Part shown: in pieces, positions 32,832 through 44,874 of the stretch
How the letters are laid out: each line of letters opens with the position of its first letter
Position numbering within the stretch: position 1 is the stretch's first letter
DNA from: Phialophora verrucosa
Taxonomy: Eukaryota > Ascomycota > Eurotiomycetes > Chaetothyriales > Herpotrichiellaceae
Assembly (NCBI GenBank): GCA_002099365.1
Contig: MSED01000003.1
Coordinates: 1,674,001-1,738,000 of the forward strand
Direction of reading: 5' to 3'
DNA: 64,000 nucleotides
Position numbers and translations under genes: made by a program
The notes under the pieces: model-generated
What the model saw: only the letters and a program-made list of their open reading frames with translations
What the model was told of the DNA's origin: nothing
Databases searched by the model: none

Positions 32832-34110
32832 TTAACCATTCCATGGTTGGGTTCCGGAAGCATACGAGGCGTATTGCTGACTGGGCTGACCAGGGGTTGG
32901 TGTGGGAGGGGCGTACTGATTGGGTGCACTGAAGTTTTTCTGTGTCACGCCAAACATGTCACCCTCGGGAGTAATGGGAGGAGTGTAGAGACCATGCTGG
33001 ACCAGGGCAGGGAATTGAGGCTTCTGGGGGGTAGCGTAGGGTTGGAAGTATTCAGGACCAGAAACTTTGATGCCGGCGGAAGGAGGAGTGACATCGTACG
33101 TTGGCGTCAACGGAACCCGGGAAGTAGACATGGCAGCCTTGCGTGCAAGGAAGTCGGTGAGAACTCGAGAGACACCTGAGTAGCGGACCGAGGCATATTT
33201 TCGTGACAGAATGCCAGATGGCTCATGCACTTTCTGCAACAGTTCCATGACGGTGGTGCTGCAGAAGTGAGAAGCAAACTCATTGGAGCGAGCTTGAGGT
33301 CGACCCAGGATGTGTCTTGCCAGGACGAGAGCCGAAAGAGCAAGAGTATGGGACTGCTTCGATACGAAGTCTCTGTGATAGAGTGCGATCTCCAAGATGT
33401 ACAGCGTCAAGCTCTCCGCCTCGGGGTCATAGATGTTGTCCTTGACGGCCAAGCGCATGAAGGCGTCAACAGTTGGGTGTCCGATGGTCCAGCCGAGGGT
33501 CGAAAGAACATGCCACTCCATCTGCAAGAACATGTCGTCATCGTAAAGCGAGCAGCACATCGACTTCAATTCTTTGATCGTCGGGACTTTCTCTTTCTTA
33601 TCCCCGTACTTAGCAGCAATGAGGAGTGCAGCGCAACCGACGAGTTGGTAGTGGCGCTTGTAGACCACTCGCTTCGAGCAGTATCGGTCGAGAAGGTTGA
33701 TCGTAAGGAAGAGAGTCTCAGGCAGCAATTGAAACGCCGTGTGTGCTTCCACCAAGAAGTCGAGAAGGTAAGGCCTCATGTACCATTGAATCTCAGTTTG
33801 AATGTCAATGGCATCAACATCCGGCACAGTCTCAGCCTGTGCGAAAAAGTCAGCTCAGATCGGCCTATTATAGGTGGTGTGAACTCACGTCGATCTTCAG
33901 CATGTGCTCAAGCATGTCTTGCTGGTAGTCGTCGGCGTCTCTTCGCGACATTTCAGAAGCCATGCGATGCTGAGTGTGTCTGGCAAGCTCCTTTGCGTGG
34001 TCGACGTTCTTCGTGACTGGGCGACGAGGCTCATCGAAGACCTCAATAATCCCACTTTCGTAACCACTGTCGTTCGAGCCGAACGAGGAGATTCTGTTGT
34101 TGAAAGCCAT
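32832..34110 (-). CDS. G1/S-type cyclin (CLN/Puc1-like)
   Basis: Two exons, 34110-33889 and 33836-32832, joined by a 52-bp phase-0 intron (GTGAGT donor, CACAG acceptor), give 408 aa. Residues about 55-290 hold two cyclin folds. The cyclin box reads IQTEIQWYMRPYLLDFLVEAH at its start, then LPETLFLTINLLDRYCSKR and LVGCAALLIAAKYGDKKEKVP; the second fold includes HPTVDAFMRLAV and LEIALYHRDFV. The C-terminal 110 residues are Pro/Thr/Gln-rich, with several TP sites (VPLTPTYDVTPP, YTPPITPEGD) suited to CDK phosphorylation and turnover. Family knowledge: such cyclins activate Cdc28/Cdk1 at G1/S. A 4.9-kb gene-free stretch lies upstream, so control may involve a long leader or distant sites. Confidence 0.92.
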
Positions 34111-37100
34111 CTTGAAAGGGGGATATGGTGACCGCGATAAGAAACTGAGAGTGAGGTCGTGGCAGTTCACAGAGTGTTCAGGGAGAGGTGAAGGCTAACG
34201 ACGGAATAAAGTGAGTGACAGTCGTGAGATCGGTGAATCTCTGAAAGAGTGAATGATCGGACGCAACTAAATGTGTCGCGAGGCTGGAGGTGGCCAGGTC
34301 CCAAGGAGTAAAAAGGGTGTCTTTCTAGACAGAGGAAGCTGGAGCGCGCATTATGGGGTTAGCATGGAGATAATTGGCAGTAGACAGGAAGGTGGATTGC
34401 TAGAACATACCAAAATGAGATGACGGCACGACGGCTCACCAATCCTTGTTACTAGGGATTACCACAAATGTCTCTTCATCTGGTCAAGGATTGGAATGGC
34501 TAGCAAGATTAATTGCTCGTGCGCGGGGTGAGCAAAGGTCGAATGAACGCCTCCGCTTGAGGTGAGCTGGGTGCTCGGGACTGGAATGTGGACTTTGGAA
34601 GGCCACAAAAGGATACCAGCTTTGCAGTGAGTCTGAAATGAGGTCAGCCGAGCCAGTGGAAGGGATGAGAAAGGGGATCTGACCCTGGGTTCTTGGCGGT
34701 ACCGTGCCTGTTCTAGACGTTGGCAACCTTCTTTTCGAATCTACTTGAAATTCGTCGTCAGTTAACTGTCCAAACCCGGTGAAGTCCAATTGAAAATGTG
34801 GGGTAATGTCCCAGGAGACGGATCACAAGTTGGTGCTTTCAACCATCGAGAGAGTTGCTGGGTGCTCGGACGTTCGGTCCAGGTCCGAAGGTATAGATGA
34901 CTGGGGAAGGCAGCGATCTCGAATTCCCCTTCCTTGCATCTTGGTCGGGGCCATGTTCTCCCTTTCAACTCATGTCACATAGACCCTCATTTGATCAATG
35001 GAAACCTCTTGCCTATCCAACGTCGACGTTATCCCTGCCTTCACGAGATTGCAGCATGCTCCAAGCTTGCACTGTTCCTCCTCTTCCTTACATCTGTCCA
35101 CAGATCCTAGTCTCCAGGCAAGATTCATTTGTCAAATCGAATGATGGGCAGTGTCGGTCGACAGGGAGGCAGAACCAACAGCGAGGATACTCAGCCATCA
35201 ACAGGAACGTGATGCTGTGCCGGACTCCGGCTTATCGGGAAGGCGGTTGCTCGTACAGCAACCACATGACGCTTGTAGGCAGTTCGGTATCTCGAAGAGC
35301 TTAAGGTGGGCCCATGGCTTTGAATGATCGTATTTGCTCCAAACTCGGCAGCTGCAGCTGGTGAGAAGTCCTTACCTAGTCAAAATTCGACCCGTGATTT
35401 TCTTGTTCAGAACCCCAAGGCAGAACGTTGTCCGGAACGTCCTGCAGTAAACGAGTGCAGTGGGCAAGAGCAGTCTGGGCAGGCTCAGGGAGGAGAGCTG
35501 GGACGAGGCTCAGGAGGGTTCAATCGGGGCTGAGCGTGGGCGGAGAGTCGAGGACCAGCAAGATACTCAGCAAGACAGTGATGTATCTTATTTGTCCAAC
35601 GACAGGAGAGAAGAGGGAAGGGAGAGGATAAAAGGTCGAGGTCAAGGCCTCATGGAGAGAGGTTTGAGAAGGGACGGAGGTAGTGGATGAGAAGAGAGAA
35701 ACAGGAGAAATGGCACTTTGAGGTTCTGAGATGAAGGAAGAGCAGAGAGTGGAGTAACCAGTGTACGAGATGGTTGGACTTGACGGCAGTGATTGGGTGA
35801 AGGCGCAGCCCCGACACGACTTGCAAGGATGCGGAAGAGGGTCGCCAGGGAATCAGGGACGACGGCGAGGTAAGTTTGCAGCTTCTGCGGGTGTGCGGGT
35901 GACGCGACAGCCAGCTAGAGCGGGTTCACTATCAAAAAAGACCACCAGCCAGCCGCGAATTCACGAACCAACAAGTACGGTACGTCAAAGGTATCTTACT
36001 GACTAGTTATTTCCATGTTCAAGCTGTATCACAAAGTCGCCTCACTTCACACACATCTTGTTTCTTTCCAGCAGGCTGCAGAACAGGCCATCGGCGTCTT
36101 GTGACCGCTACTGTGGCAGTCGTTTATTTGTGCATTCGCCATCGATGGCCAGTAGGTCTCTGAACTTTGTCTTGGTCTCTCACGAGGTCGTTTCCAGGCA
36201 TGCCTACAGCGCCTGAAAGTTGACATTTCCTTTAACCATGGTAACCCGGCTCCCCAATCTACTCCAAAAGCCCGTGAACTCCTTTCTCCTGCACACCCTT
36301 CCAGCTGGTAGCTGTGATACTGCACAACCTGTCAATTCGCTTTCTCATCCCGAGTTCTGCTACAGCAATTTCTTTTCCCCTTAGATCTGCGCCTTCCATG
36401 CCTAGAGGAAGCGGTATAAGCACGTAGTCACATGGAGCTTCCTTAACCCTCGAAGCTGAATCAATTGGATTTTGTCGTTCCTCCTTGGTTTTCGGGATAC
36501 CCGTACGAGTACGAGCATGTGTAAGTAATATTTCTTTGGTATCTTGCTAGCAGTTGCCGTTCCGGTACTGTGTATGTAAAAGCGTACAGCACATAAGCAC
36601 TGGTCGCGCGGCTGGCGATATGGACAGAGCGCGTCGAGGCGCGTCCATTGGTTTAACTTGTAGGCAGGTTCCTGGTTTTGAACCTGTTCTAATGCAAGCC
36701 TGACGGAGCCACTTCTTGACCTCGCCCGGGGCCACACTGACCGGCAAAATCGAGCGAATGTCATCGCTCGGGGAGGAACATGACCCGGAAAATGACACGG
36801 CGGAAGCGACAATTGACGTGAGATGTTCTGCACTTCATCCGGACTTCTTCTCACTTCAGCTCCTCGCCAGGAACCGATTTCCATGATCATCAGCAACTCA
36901 AAGCAGATCTTGTCTGATTGCATCAAACGACCTGAGGCAGATACCGAGCACAGCTTGATGCTGCACCACCTCCCTCCTGCTGCGTTGCACCTAGCCTTCA
37001 AATGTCCCCAGGATTGTGCAACTATGGCGCCAGGAACTAGCCTGGAGGGATCCCTGGTTCGCCTGCTATTCCCTAAGATCCAGAGATCTGCCCTATCTAG

Positions 37101-38984
37101 AACAAGTGACGGAGTGCGGAGCGCTGCAAGTAGTTAGAGCCCACGGTACATTTTCCAGCCACCCTGGATGGTTCCAACCTTCCACGCCAATTTTCTTTAC
37201 GGTGCCGCTTACTGAGCCTATGGCGTTCAGGCTCTGGTACTTTAGCCAGCCCGCCCTTCTCCTTCTGGGAGCTCTCATCTCTCTCAAGCGAGTCAACATC
37301 TGAATGGATATGATAGAGCGTCACTCATTTGGGTAACCAGATCGAAGCATCTGCAGATCCGAAATGATGAATGTTTGGTCTGGGTCTCAACACACTTTGC
37401 ACATTTTCTCTGTGCCTGGATAGCAGGAGTCTGATACATTCTCGGAGCGACCACAGGCTTAGTGCAACGTAATAGCGATCAAACCCCTCCGCCGTTACTC
37501 TCCAGAATGCAGTGTTACCATTGCTGTGGCTCCCTTGACATCACAACGGCAGCCGGAAAACACCCCGTGAGTTTTGAACTGAAGAATTTCATATCTCCGC
37601 AGAACTTTTCGAATCGTGTCTACTCCGTACGTTTGCAGGCGACGATCATGCATTTTTGGGATAACATTTTGTTTTTATCCGCGCAGGCGACCTTGTGTGG
37701 AAAAATGAGGGCTTCGAAAAGACGCGTGCATCGGAAATGATGCTGAGACAACCGAGGACTGAACTGAAGATCTATGAAAAGTCTTGGAGATGAAATCGTC
37801 TGAGCCGTGCATAGGCCGGCGAAGCTGGACCTCGAAGAGTGCAAACAAGGTATCCATGTGGATAGATATCACCTCTAGACTTCTTGTCCCTAAACCTTGA
37901 CGCTTATGCTATGCTGCAGTGGCTCTTGCCACGGCTTGAGCTCGAAACAATTCTCTGCTGCTCAAAGCCAGCCAAAACCCCCTCTCGAAATTGAAACTCT
38001 CCCCACAAAAGGAGCGGAGATACTCGGTACCTGTCGTCGAGTCCGCGATGTGAGACGCGCAGATGTAACTGCTAACACGCGACCGCAAATTGCACCTCGT
38101 ACGGGGAGAGGTCGCTTAAATTGATTGCATATGACGCGTGCCGAGCATGAAAAGGGTTTCGCTTCAGGAACTCCTGTCAGTGGCAGGCCCAATCGGCACG
38201 TACATATCCAAGGCGGGGTTCCTATTCTTGCGACTTCAATCTTCCCACCTAACACTTCTCGAGTCTTGTGCCGTGTTGCCATGCATATTGAGCCACATTA
38301 GATCTGCTGGAGATCGAACTGTGACCTTCAATGCCGCAGATGGTGGTTTCGAATACCTGTGTGGCATTCATGCAGGGGCGCAGTTCTCCTTCGAGGCGGA
38401 GTACGAGATACTGTTCCAACTCGCACCTATGGACATCGAGTGGCGGACTTTGCCTGGGCCTGACGTCTTGACATGAGCAATGGCAGAGCTTCACCAAGCT
38501 CAATATTGCCGCTGCTTTCGTTTCCAATCTCCTCTCAACCATTAAATGATCTTTCCTTGGAGTATTCAACTTCCTGTTCTCCTAGATATTCTCGAATTCC
38601 TAGTCACCCACCTACGATGTTCGGTACGCTTCATGAGCACCACATGGGTCATGTCAACAAAGACGGAGCTTTCGATCCTTTCGAAGGATCCTCGGCCATC
38701 TTGCAGGCGAGGTGGGTCGAAGCATTCCGATCTCGCACCAAGCTATTGCGATGTTTCTCGTCATGGTCGGCTCGTTTCCTAACAAATCCGCCATGACAAC
38801 GACTGCCAGAAAAGCTGCCCACCACAGCCCAGCTGGATATCGCTAATAACGTAGGACTAGGCCATGAGACCTCAGTCCAGTGCCACGCACAAATGCACAA
38901 TAAACGTAACGGCTTCAAATGGACAGAGCAGAATGAAAGTGCCGATATCAACCAAAAAATCCATGAAAGACCAAAAAGAAGATC
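34111..38984. other. Gene-poor region upstream of the cyclin
   Basis: About 4.9 kb without a supported protein gene. The longest frame (36402-37001 minus, 199 aa) and another at 38138-38476 (plus) have no domain and random composition. TACTCCGTAC occurs at 37621-37630. A purine-rich run lies at about 35440-35720. It may include a long cyclin leader or undetected non-coding RNA. Confidence 0.45.
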
Positions 38985-39055
38985 TCCCCTGCCAGGAATC
39001 GAACCTGGGTCCCGAGCGTGACAAGCTCGAATGATAACCACTACACCACAGAGGA
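38985..39055 (-). tRNA. tRNA-Asp (anticodon GTC)
   Basis: On the minus strand the sequence folds as a complete cloverleaf of about 71 nt. The acceptor stem TCCTCTG pairs with CAGGGGA (one G-U pair); the anticodon arm is CGAGC-TTGTCAC-GCTCG with GTC in the middle of the loop; the T-arm contains GGTTCGATTCC. No intron is present. It reads GAC and GAT codons. Confidence 0.95.
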
Positions 39056-39979
39056 TTGGAGTGAGAACTCGCAATTTTGTGGCTGAATTGTGGCAAACAT
39101 TTTGCAGTCAAAACACGTATGGGTTAATTTTATGGTACGTATGTGAATGTGCGGGACTGGACTGAGTCACAACGGCTCCGCTTTGAAGCCGCCCGTTGAT
39201 AGAAAGGAGAGAACACTCGGCTCTCCACTTGGACACATTCTACTAGTCGGGCTCTGACCCTTTTGGATCAAGGCAAGATTGATGCTCCGAAGACTGCTCC
39301 TCTCTTGAAGCGCCTGCGAGGCCGAAGCTCTTAGTTCCACAAACTACAATCTGTTGTTGCAACGTTGGTTGCGTCTTGTGCGTCTTTGCCGACCTGCAGG
39401 GCTGAGCATGGCTTCTACTCGTGCTCCAAGAAGCAAGCCACAGCTATCAACGATGTATTCCGTACCTGAAGAAGATCACGCCCCTTCATAGGCAAAGCGG
39501 ATGTCTTGCGCGAGAATAGTTGCGAAACTGACATGTTCCATAGTCTTATACATGGCAAGGTAGTTAACTATACAGATTCGTATCGATCAGGCCGACACAA
39601 CAAGCTCCCAAGTAAGGTGAAACATCGCGAGCTGAGTTGTCACCGACTTTCGACAATGTACTCGGTAGAGGCCACCTCAGACGGCATAGGAACTCCTAAG
39701 TAATATCTTTATCCTTTGGCAAACAACCGAGGATATTCCTTCGTGTTGGCAAGCTGCAGTTCTAGCCAGACAGACGCCGGTTTTTCACGCTGGTGATCTT
39801 TGATTGTTCAGTCACAACCCTGTCTAGGGAAGGGGATGTTGTGTATATCTTGAGCTGGCACGCTGGGTGACTGCTCTTGAAGATTTTTTCCACTCCGCGA
39901 AGCGTGAGGTATGATTGGTGGAATCACGTTCGTCCTCGAGGCTTTGGCCGAGGTTGCCACTTTTCTGCCTTGAACTCGG

Positions 39980-40226
39980 ACTGCGATGCATGTCGCACTC
40001 TGTCAATACTGCATTACTATTTCAGCAAGCACTCCGTGGAAACTGCTATGTCAGAGCCCTAGTGGCGCTTTCTTACGACTGCGATGTCCTCTCCTGTCTA
40101 GCATTTTGTCAAACTGCACTGTCCTTTGCGCCGTATCATTTCGCCCAAACTGCAATGTTAGGCCCGCCATAGCATATCATCACAACTGTGATGTCAGTGT
40201 CGCGCTTTGCCCAAACAGCGAAATAT
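39980..40226 (+). repeat. Degenerate tandem array of an ACTGCNATGT motif, about 35-bp period
   Basis: Related motifs start at 39980, 40008, 40042, 40078, 40113, 40149 and 40185, with a weaker last one near 40215. Spacings are 28, 34, 36, 35, 36, 36 and about 30 bp. The core ACTGC[ACGT]ATGTC is best kept; the rest of each unit is diverged, though CATTT and CGCC patches recur. The period near 36 bp means one reading frame shows a 12-residue repeat (NC-V start), but no protein is convincing. Confidence 0.65.
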
Positions 40227-40506
40227 TTAGAATCTATATTTCTTGATGAGCTGCTCCTCCCGGAGAGCTGTGCAGCAGCGACCACTCACTCGAGTGTGAG
40301 ATGTCACTACCTTCAGCACCCATTTAACGGCACTGCACTGAAGGGCAGTAGAAAACCTTCCTGCTGGCCCACTCGCCTCCCACCTTTAATATGACACAAT
40401 CTTGGAATGGTCGACCAAACAAAGAGCAGGCAATTGTATTCTGGCGCTGAGCGATGCTATTGACTAGGCACTCCGTAGTCTTGCCAAACCTTCATTCGGC
40501 ATGGTT

Positions 40507-40725
40507 CTACTGCAATGGGTATGCAACATGAATTCCAGATTCTGCGAGCTCGCCGTTAGGGCCAGGTCCTTCCACTAGAGATTTGTGGACTGCGAGGAAC
40601 GCATTGGCAGACTTGAAGGCACTGACACGCACAGAGGCGGGCCGACCGTTGTCTAGCAGTAACACGAGAGACCAGAGGTTGCAGCCTCCGTCAAGCACGT
40701 AGGCGTCGCTCATCTTCCTAGGCAA
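40507..40725 (-). CDS. Doubtful small open frame
   Basis: A 72-codon frame (MPRKMSDAYVLDGG start) with balanced, globular-looking composition (NLWSLVLLLDNG, ANAFLAVHKSLVEGPGP) lies alone in the gene desert. No family is recognised and no promoter element is obvious. It could be a remnant of a larger gene or chance. Confidence 0.2.
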   Translation of the reverse strand: MPRKMSDAYVLDGGCNLWSLVLLLDNGRPASVRVSAFKSANAFLAVHKSLVEGPGPNGELAESGIHVAYPLQ

Positions 40726-41311
40726 TTCACTTCACCCAACCCTTTTACTGGAAGCTAATGAATCAGCCATCACACATGCCACACGTTGCTGGGCAATCCA
40801 AGACCATCCACTCAGGCACTCTGAATTTGAGCTAAGCATACTCCGTGCGTGGCCCAACACGGCAGATAAGACTGGCAGCGAAATCCCTTGTAAGCACAGA
40901 CACTCAACCGGCCAAGATCTTACAACTGTCGAAAAAGAGGGCGAGTCTGAAGATGGAGTTGGGCGGTCAGGCGTTGCGCGTTATGTGTGAGGTTTTGCCA
41001 TTGGATCCGTCGGATCTGATTCTATTGCGTGGATAAGGATTCATGTGGGAGAGTCTCAGCAACTGCGCTGAAAGAGGAGAGTAGCTCTAGACGGACGAAG
41101 GAAATGAACCAAGATACCACTCCGGACAACAGATAGTGGACCTTCTGAGAATCGCGGGAAGCAGGAAGTTTCGGAGCATCACTGTTCGGAAAACACAAGA
41201 CAGATTACAGTAATTTGGGAGAGAAAACACAAGTCCGAACGTAATCCTCGGCGGCAGACTCGGCCAGGATAGACAGTGTGCCCATCCCACGTTCCAGCAT
41301 CGTCATCATCA

Positions 41312-42262
41312 TCATCCGCGTCTCCTGCCACTGCTGCTGCTCGGCCGCGCAGTCGTGCTCGCCGAGCCAGGACTCAACTTCCCCTTCGTCGCCTCCTCGG
41401 TCGCCAACGCAGCCCGGCCCTTCTGTGCCACACCTTGCGGCTGATTTTTCCTTCCGGCACCCACCTCCTTGGCATGTCCGGCCGTGGTCGGACTGTTCCA
41501 ATAGTAGAGCACCTGCGCGGCGAGCACGGCGTTCAAGAAAAATCCGGCGACAAAGCCATACAGGATGAGCGGGTCGTCCACCTCCTGCAACGTGGTGTAG
41601 ATGCGACTGAGACTGCCGAACAGGTAATTGAACACGGCGAACGCAGACAACTGGCCCGTTCCGCCTTGTTGCCAGATTGCCAGGATTTGGGGCACTTTGC
41701 TCGCGATGCTCAAGCCCCCGGCGCCGGCTTGCAGCGTCGTCATCTGCACGTCCGTGACGAGCGTGTCGCTCGCCATGAGCGCGTAGACGGCGCTTCCCAC
41801 GGCGGCGACAAACGCGCCGGCGGCGGGTTTCTTGCCCGAATACGCCAGGATCAGCACGCTGATCACCACGTCTTGGATCGCAATCAGCGCCGTCTCGCCG
41901 TATGTGCTGAACGCAAAGCCTTTGCGCATGTTATATGCCAGGGTGATGACGAAACTGGCGGTCTCGAGCAGATAGCTTGTGAAACTGAGCCCTTCGCTCG
42001 ATTGGGATTTGACGAGCTTGATGATCTGCGGAACTTTGACGACCGAGGCGGCGGTGATGATGCCGATGCCGAGGGCCTTGGAAATGGCGAGGGAGACGCA
42101 TTCGGGATGGGAGGAGATGTCGAGGTCGAGGAGGAGGGCCGAGTGGCATTTTTCGCCGAGCAGCGAGACGGCGAGGTCGTTGACCGGGCCGGGCAGGTTG
42201 CTGGTGATCGGGGAGAGGTAGGGTTTGAGAGGATCGAGGACGAGGCTCTGGATTTGGTCCAT
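41312..42262 (-). CDS. MPDU1: MPDU1-like PQ-loop membrane protein
   Basis: Single exon, 316 aa from the ATG at 42262 (MDQIQSLVLDPL); the upstream in-frame extension is not protein-like. The protein has about seven hydrophobic segments and two PQ-loop motifs, VVKVPQIIKLVKSQSSEGLS (Pro78-Gln79) and ASKVPQILAIWQQGGTGQLS (Pro191-Gln192), in the arrangement of mannose-P-dolichol utilisation defect 1 (Lec35). The C-terminal 60 residues are hydrophilic and low-complexity. Family knowledge: MPDU1 is needed in the ER for use of dolichol-phosphate mannose and glucose in N-glycan and GPI assembly, possibly as a lipid scramblase. Its 5' end lies 243 bp from the 3' end of the mitochondrial AspRS gene on the same strand. 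Confidence 0.92.
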   Translation of the reverse strand: MDQIQSLVLDPLKPYLSPITSNLPGPVNDLAVSLLGEKCHSALLLDLDISSHPECVSLAISKALGIGIITAASVVKVPQIIKLVKSQSSEGLSFTSYLLETASFVITLAYNMRKGFAFSTYGETALIAIQDVVISVLILAYSGKKPAAGAFVAAVGSAVYALMASDTLVTDVQMTTLQAGAGGLSIASKVPQILAIWQQGGTGQLSAFAVFNYLFGSLSRIYTTLQEVDDPLILYGFVAGFFLNAVLAAQVLYYWNSPTTAGHAKEVGAGRKNQPQGVAQKGRAALATEEATKGKLSPGSASTTARPSSSSGRRRG

Positions 42263-42505
42263 TCTGATTCTGGGCGGTTGGCTGATGGCACGTTGCGGTA
42301 ACACGTTGGCACAGAAAGTAAACAAGACGAGGGCAGTGAGGCCAGGGTGTCAGAGGACGCAGGCGGAACACGTGACACTGCAAGGGGCTTCAGCCTCGGT
42401 TGGGAATCCTGAACGTAGTGACCGTGGTGGGCTCTTTTCAAAGTGGAATATCTCTGTTGTACATAATACTTCTTGGTCTATTAATCTCTTGATTGTTCAC
42501 ACATT

Positions 42506-44874
42506 CTAGGCCTTCTTCGAAATCTGATGCCCTGAAGATTTGAAGGCCTTGTCGGCTATTGTGAGGTGATAGGTTGCCAGCTGCTCGGGGGTGAGTCGTG
42601 AAGGTGAGCCAGCAAATTTGTCTTCCCCGTCGGCGGTTTTGGGAAATGCTATCACATCTCGTACACTTGTACTGTTCGTCACCATAGTCATCAACCGGTC
42701 GAATCCCAACGCAAATCCAGCGTGTGGCGGGCAACCAGCGCTCAGTGCGTCGAGTAGATGTTGGAAGTCGGATTTGATCTGCCTTTCGGACATTTTAAGA
42801 ACTTCGCTGAAGATGAAACGCTGCGTGATTGGACAATGGATACGACAGGAGCCGCCGCCAACCTCCACTCCGTTGATAACAAGATCATAGTGGTCGCCGA
42901 TGATCGATAATGGTTCGTCCCTGAAGAGCCTGTGGCTTAAATCGCGGCCGTGTTTAGGAGCCGTGAAAGGATGATGAGTTGAGCAAACTCTTGCTGGTTC
43001 ATCTTGGCCTGGTTTTGATTCCTCTACCGGTGAAAAGAGAGGGAAATCTATGATCCATAGCGGTGAGAACCCGGAGGGGGCGGTGATCAGACCTTGTGAT
43101 ATGGCACTTTGATAGGCATCGCGTCGAAGATCACCCAGAACGGTCGACCCACCGGCGAATGGCTGGTCTTCACGGCTCCAGAGAATCAAGAGGTCGCCAG
43201 GTTCGGGCTTAAACTCTTCTTCCACCATGGGTGCTCCCTCGTGGCCAAAGGTCGCCAAACCATGCAGTGGCTTGAGGGGGTCGTAGACAGCCACCCCTGG
43301 TATCCGTGATCTATCAGTGGTGTACCTTGCGTTTGTCGAGGCATCAAGGAATTCTTTGAAGAACTTTTGACTCTCGGCCGGTTCGGTGCCTTGCATGTCG
43401 ATTTTCATCATCTCAACTACAGGGTCATCAAGCGATGTGATCATGCCTTTCACATTAGATGGCAGCCAGCTATCAACCCTGCGGATATCAGAGCCTAAGC
43501 GCGTGTCAGGCTTGTCCGAGCCATACATGCTCATGGCAGTGCTATAAGTCAGCTGTGGAAAAGCCAGGCGTTTCGGATCTGAAATCAGTTCTTGGGTTCC
43601 AGTGACGCTAGCGGAGGTAGGTATGTGCAACGGTGCGATCCCGGGCACATTAGGCCAGACCGCAGCCAAGAGCAGATCTTCCACGGTTTTCATAACATCG
43701 GTGCTTCCTGCAAATGCCATTTCAAGATCGAGCTGTGGGATCAGTTAGCATCTTCGCCTGAGAATGTTCATGCAGCGTTAGATACCTGAGTAAATTCGGG
43801 CTGTCTATCAGCTCTGTGATCTTCGTCGCGAAAACACCTGGCAAATTGGAAGTAACGGGGTATTCCGGAGGCCATCAGGACCTGTTTGTATTGCTGCGGG
43901 CTTTGCGGGAGTGCGTAAGCCATGCCCTTTTTCCTCGTCGGAACGAGGAATTCTCGAGCACCTTCCGGCGTGGACTTAAACAGTATAGGTGTCTCTATTT
44001 CGTCAAAGTCTTCCTTCAGCATATGCTCGCGTATCTTTCCGGAAAGTCGAGAGCGCAATCTGATCCGACGGCGGAGCTCTGAGTCTGTTCTAAACTGCAC
44101 ATGACGCAATTCTGGTGGGAGGACAGTGTCGCGGGTTGCAACAAGCCCGGGAGGAAATGTATTGAGCTTCATTAGATTATCTGCGCGAACTTCAACATGG
44201 GAAATGAGATCCACTGCGCCGACATAGGGATCCATCATCTGGACAGTGTTTGGGTGCTTCGACGCCCCATGCACTTCCGACGTTTCTTGCCATTCACCTT
44301 TTTTCTTCCTCTGCGGCATGGACCGACGGACAATGGTACCTGATACTTTGACGGGTGTGTGTGGAGAGGTATGCCCTTGTTGAATCGTTATATTCCCTGA
44401 GCTGTCACCGTCTTTCGCCTCTTCGTCTTCGACGGAGTGTCGTTCTTTTCTGGTATGTGGTAGGATGACCTGTACCGCGAGCTTTAAATGAGGATCTACC
44501 AACTGGACGAACTCGAATCCTTTGACAGGTCTGGTAGAGGTCACGTAGCCGTAGAGATGCACCTGCTCCAAATCGGGGTTGGTGGCAGGAGGAAGAGAGT
44601 CTGGATTAATCTGCCGCAGTCGGTCCCACCCAGAGCGGCTTTCACCAGCGAACATTTGGCCCAAATGGCGAGAATGGTCGAATCTCGTAATGTGGCCGGT
44701 AAAGAAGGCGCTCCGGGCCCCGTCGCGAGAAGCGGCCGATGTGGTCGCACATCTCAGTGTTGTGCATTGTATAGGCCGGCCGTGCCGTTGCCGCCCTCGT
44801 AGAAACCTCGAGATCTCGATATAGCTTCGACGCAGTTGTGACGAGCGTGCGACTGTCGTACAAAGCTCCATCAA
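42506..44874 (-). CDS. MSD1: Mitochondrial aspartyl-tRNA synthetase
   Basis: Two exons, 44874-43786 and 43732-42506, with a 53-bp phase-0 intron (GTATCT donor, CCCACAG acceptor), give 771 aa. The first 70 residues are Arg/Ser-rich with few acids, as in a mitochondrial presequence. An OB-fold anticodon-binding region follows (VHLYGYVTSTRPVKGFEFVQ), with an inserted charged segment. Then comes the class II catalytic core: RSRLSGKIREHMLKEDFDEI and ETPILFKSTPEGAREF; motif 2 RYFQFARCFRDEDHRADRQP (about 340-360); the GAD-type insert; and motif 3 GFALGFDRLMTM (about residue 705). The EFTQLDLE string runs straight across the splice, confirming it. Family reaction: ATP-dependent charging of mitochondrial tRNA-Asp. 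It is the bacterial-type enzyme, distinct from the cytosolic one. Confidence 0.95.

Larger units (their letters stand above)
39056..41311. other. Gene-poor region right of the tRNA
   Basis: About 2.3 kb with no supported protein gene except one doubtful small frame. It contains the periodic motif array listed separately. Other frames are short and random-looking. Confidence 0.45.

Noticed and set aside
36402..37001. 199-aa minus-strand open frame in the gene desert
   Set aside because: Composition is random with many Cys, Arg and His, no domain is seen, and overlapping frames of similar quality occur on the other strand.
39980..40226. CRISPR array
   Set aside because: Unit length near 36 bp and regular spacing recall one, but the conserved part is only about 10 bases, no spacer-repeat structure or cas gene exists, and this is a eukaryotic genome.
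38985..44874. Possible functional link between the tRNA-Asp gene and the nearby aspartyl-tRNA synthetase
   Set aside because: The synthetase is the mitochondrial enzyme, while this tRNA is a nuclear, presumably cytosolic species; proximity is most likely chance.
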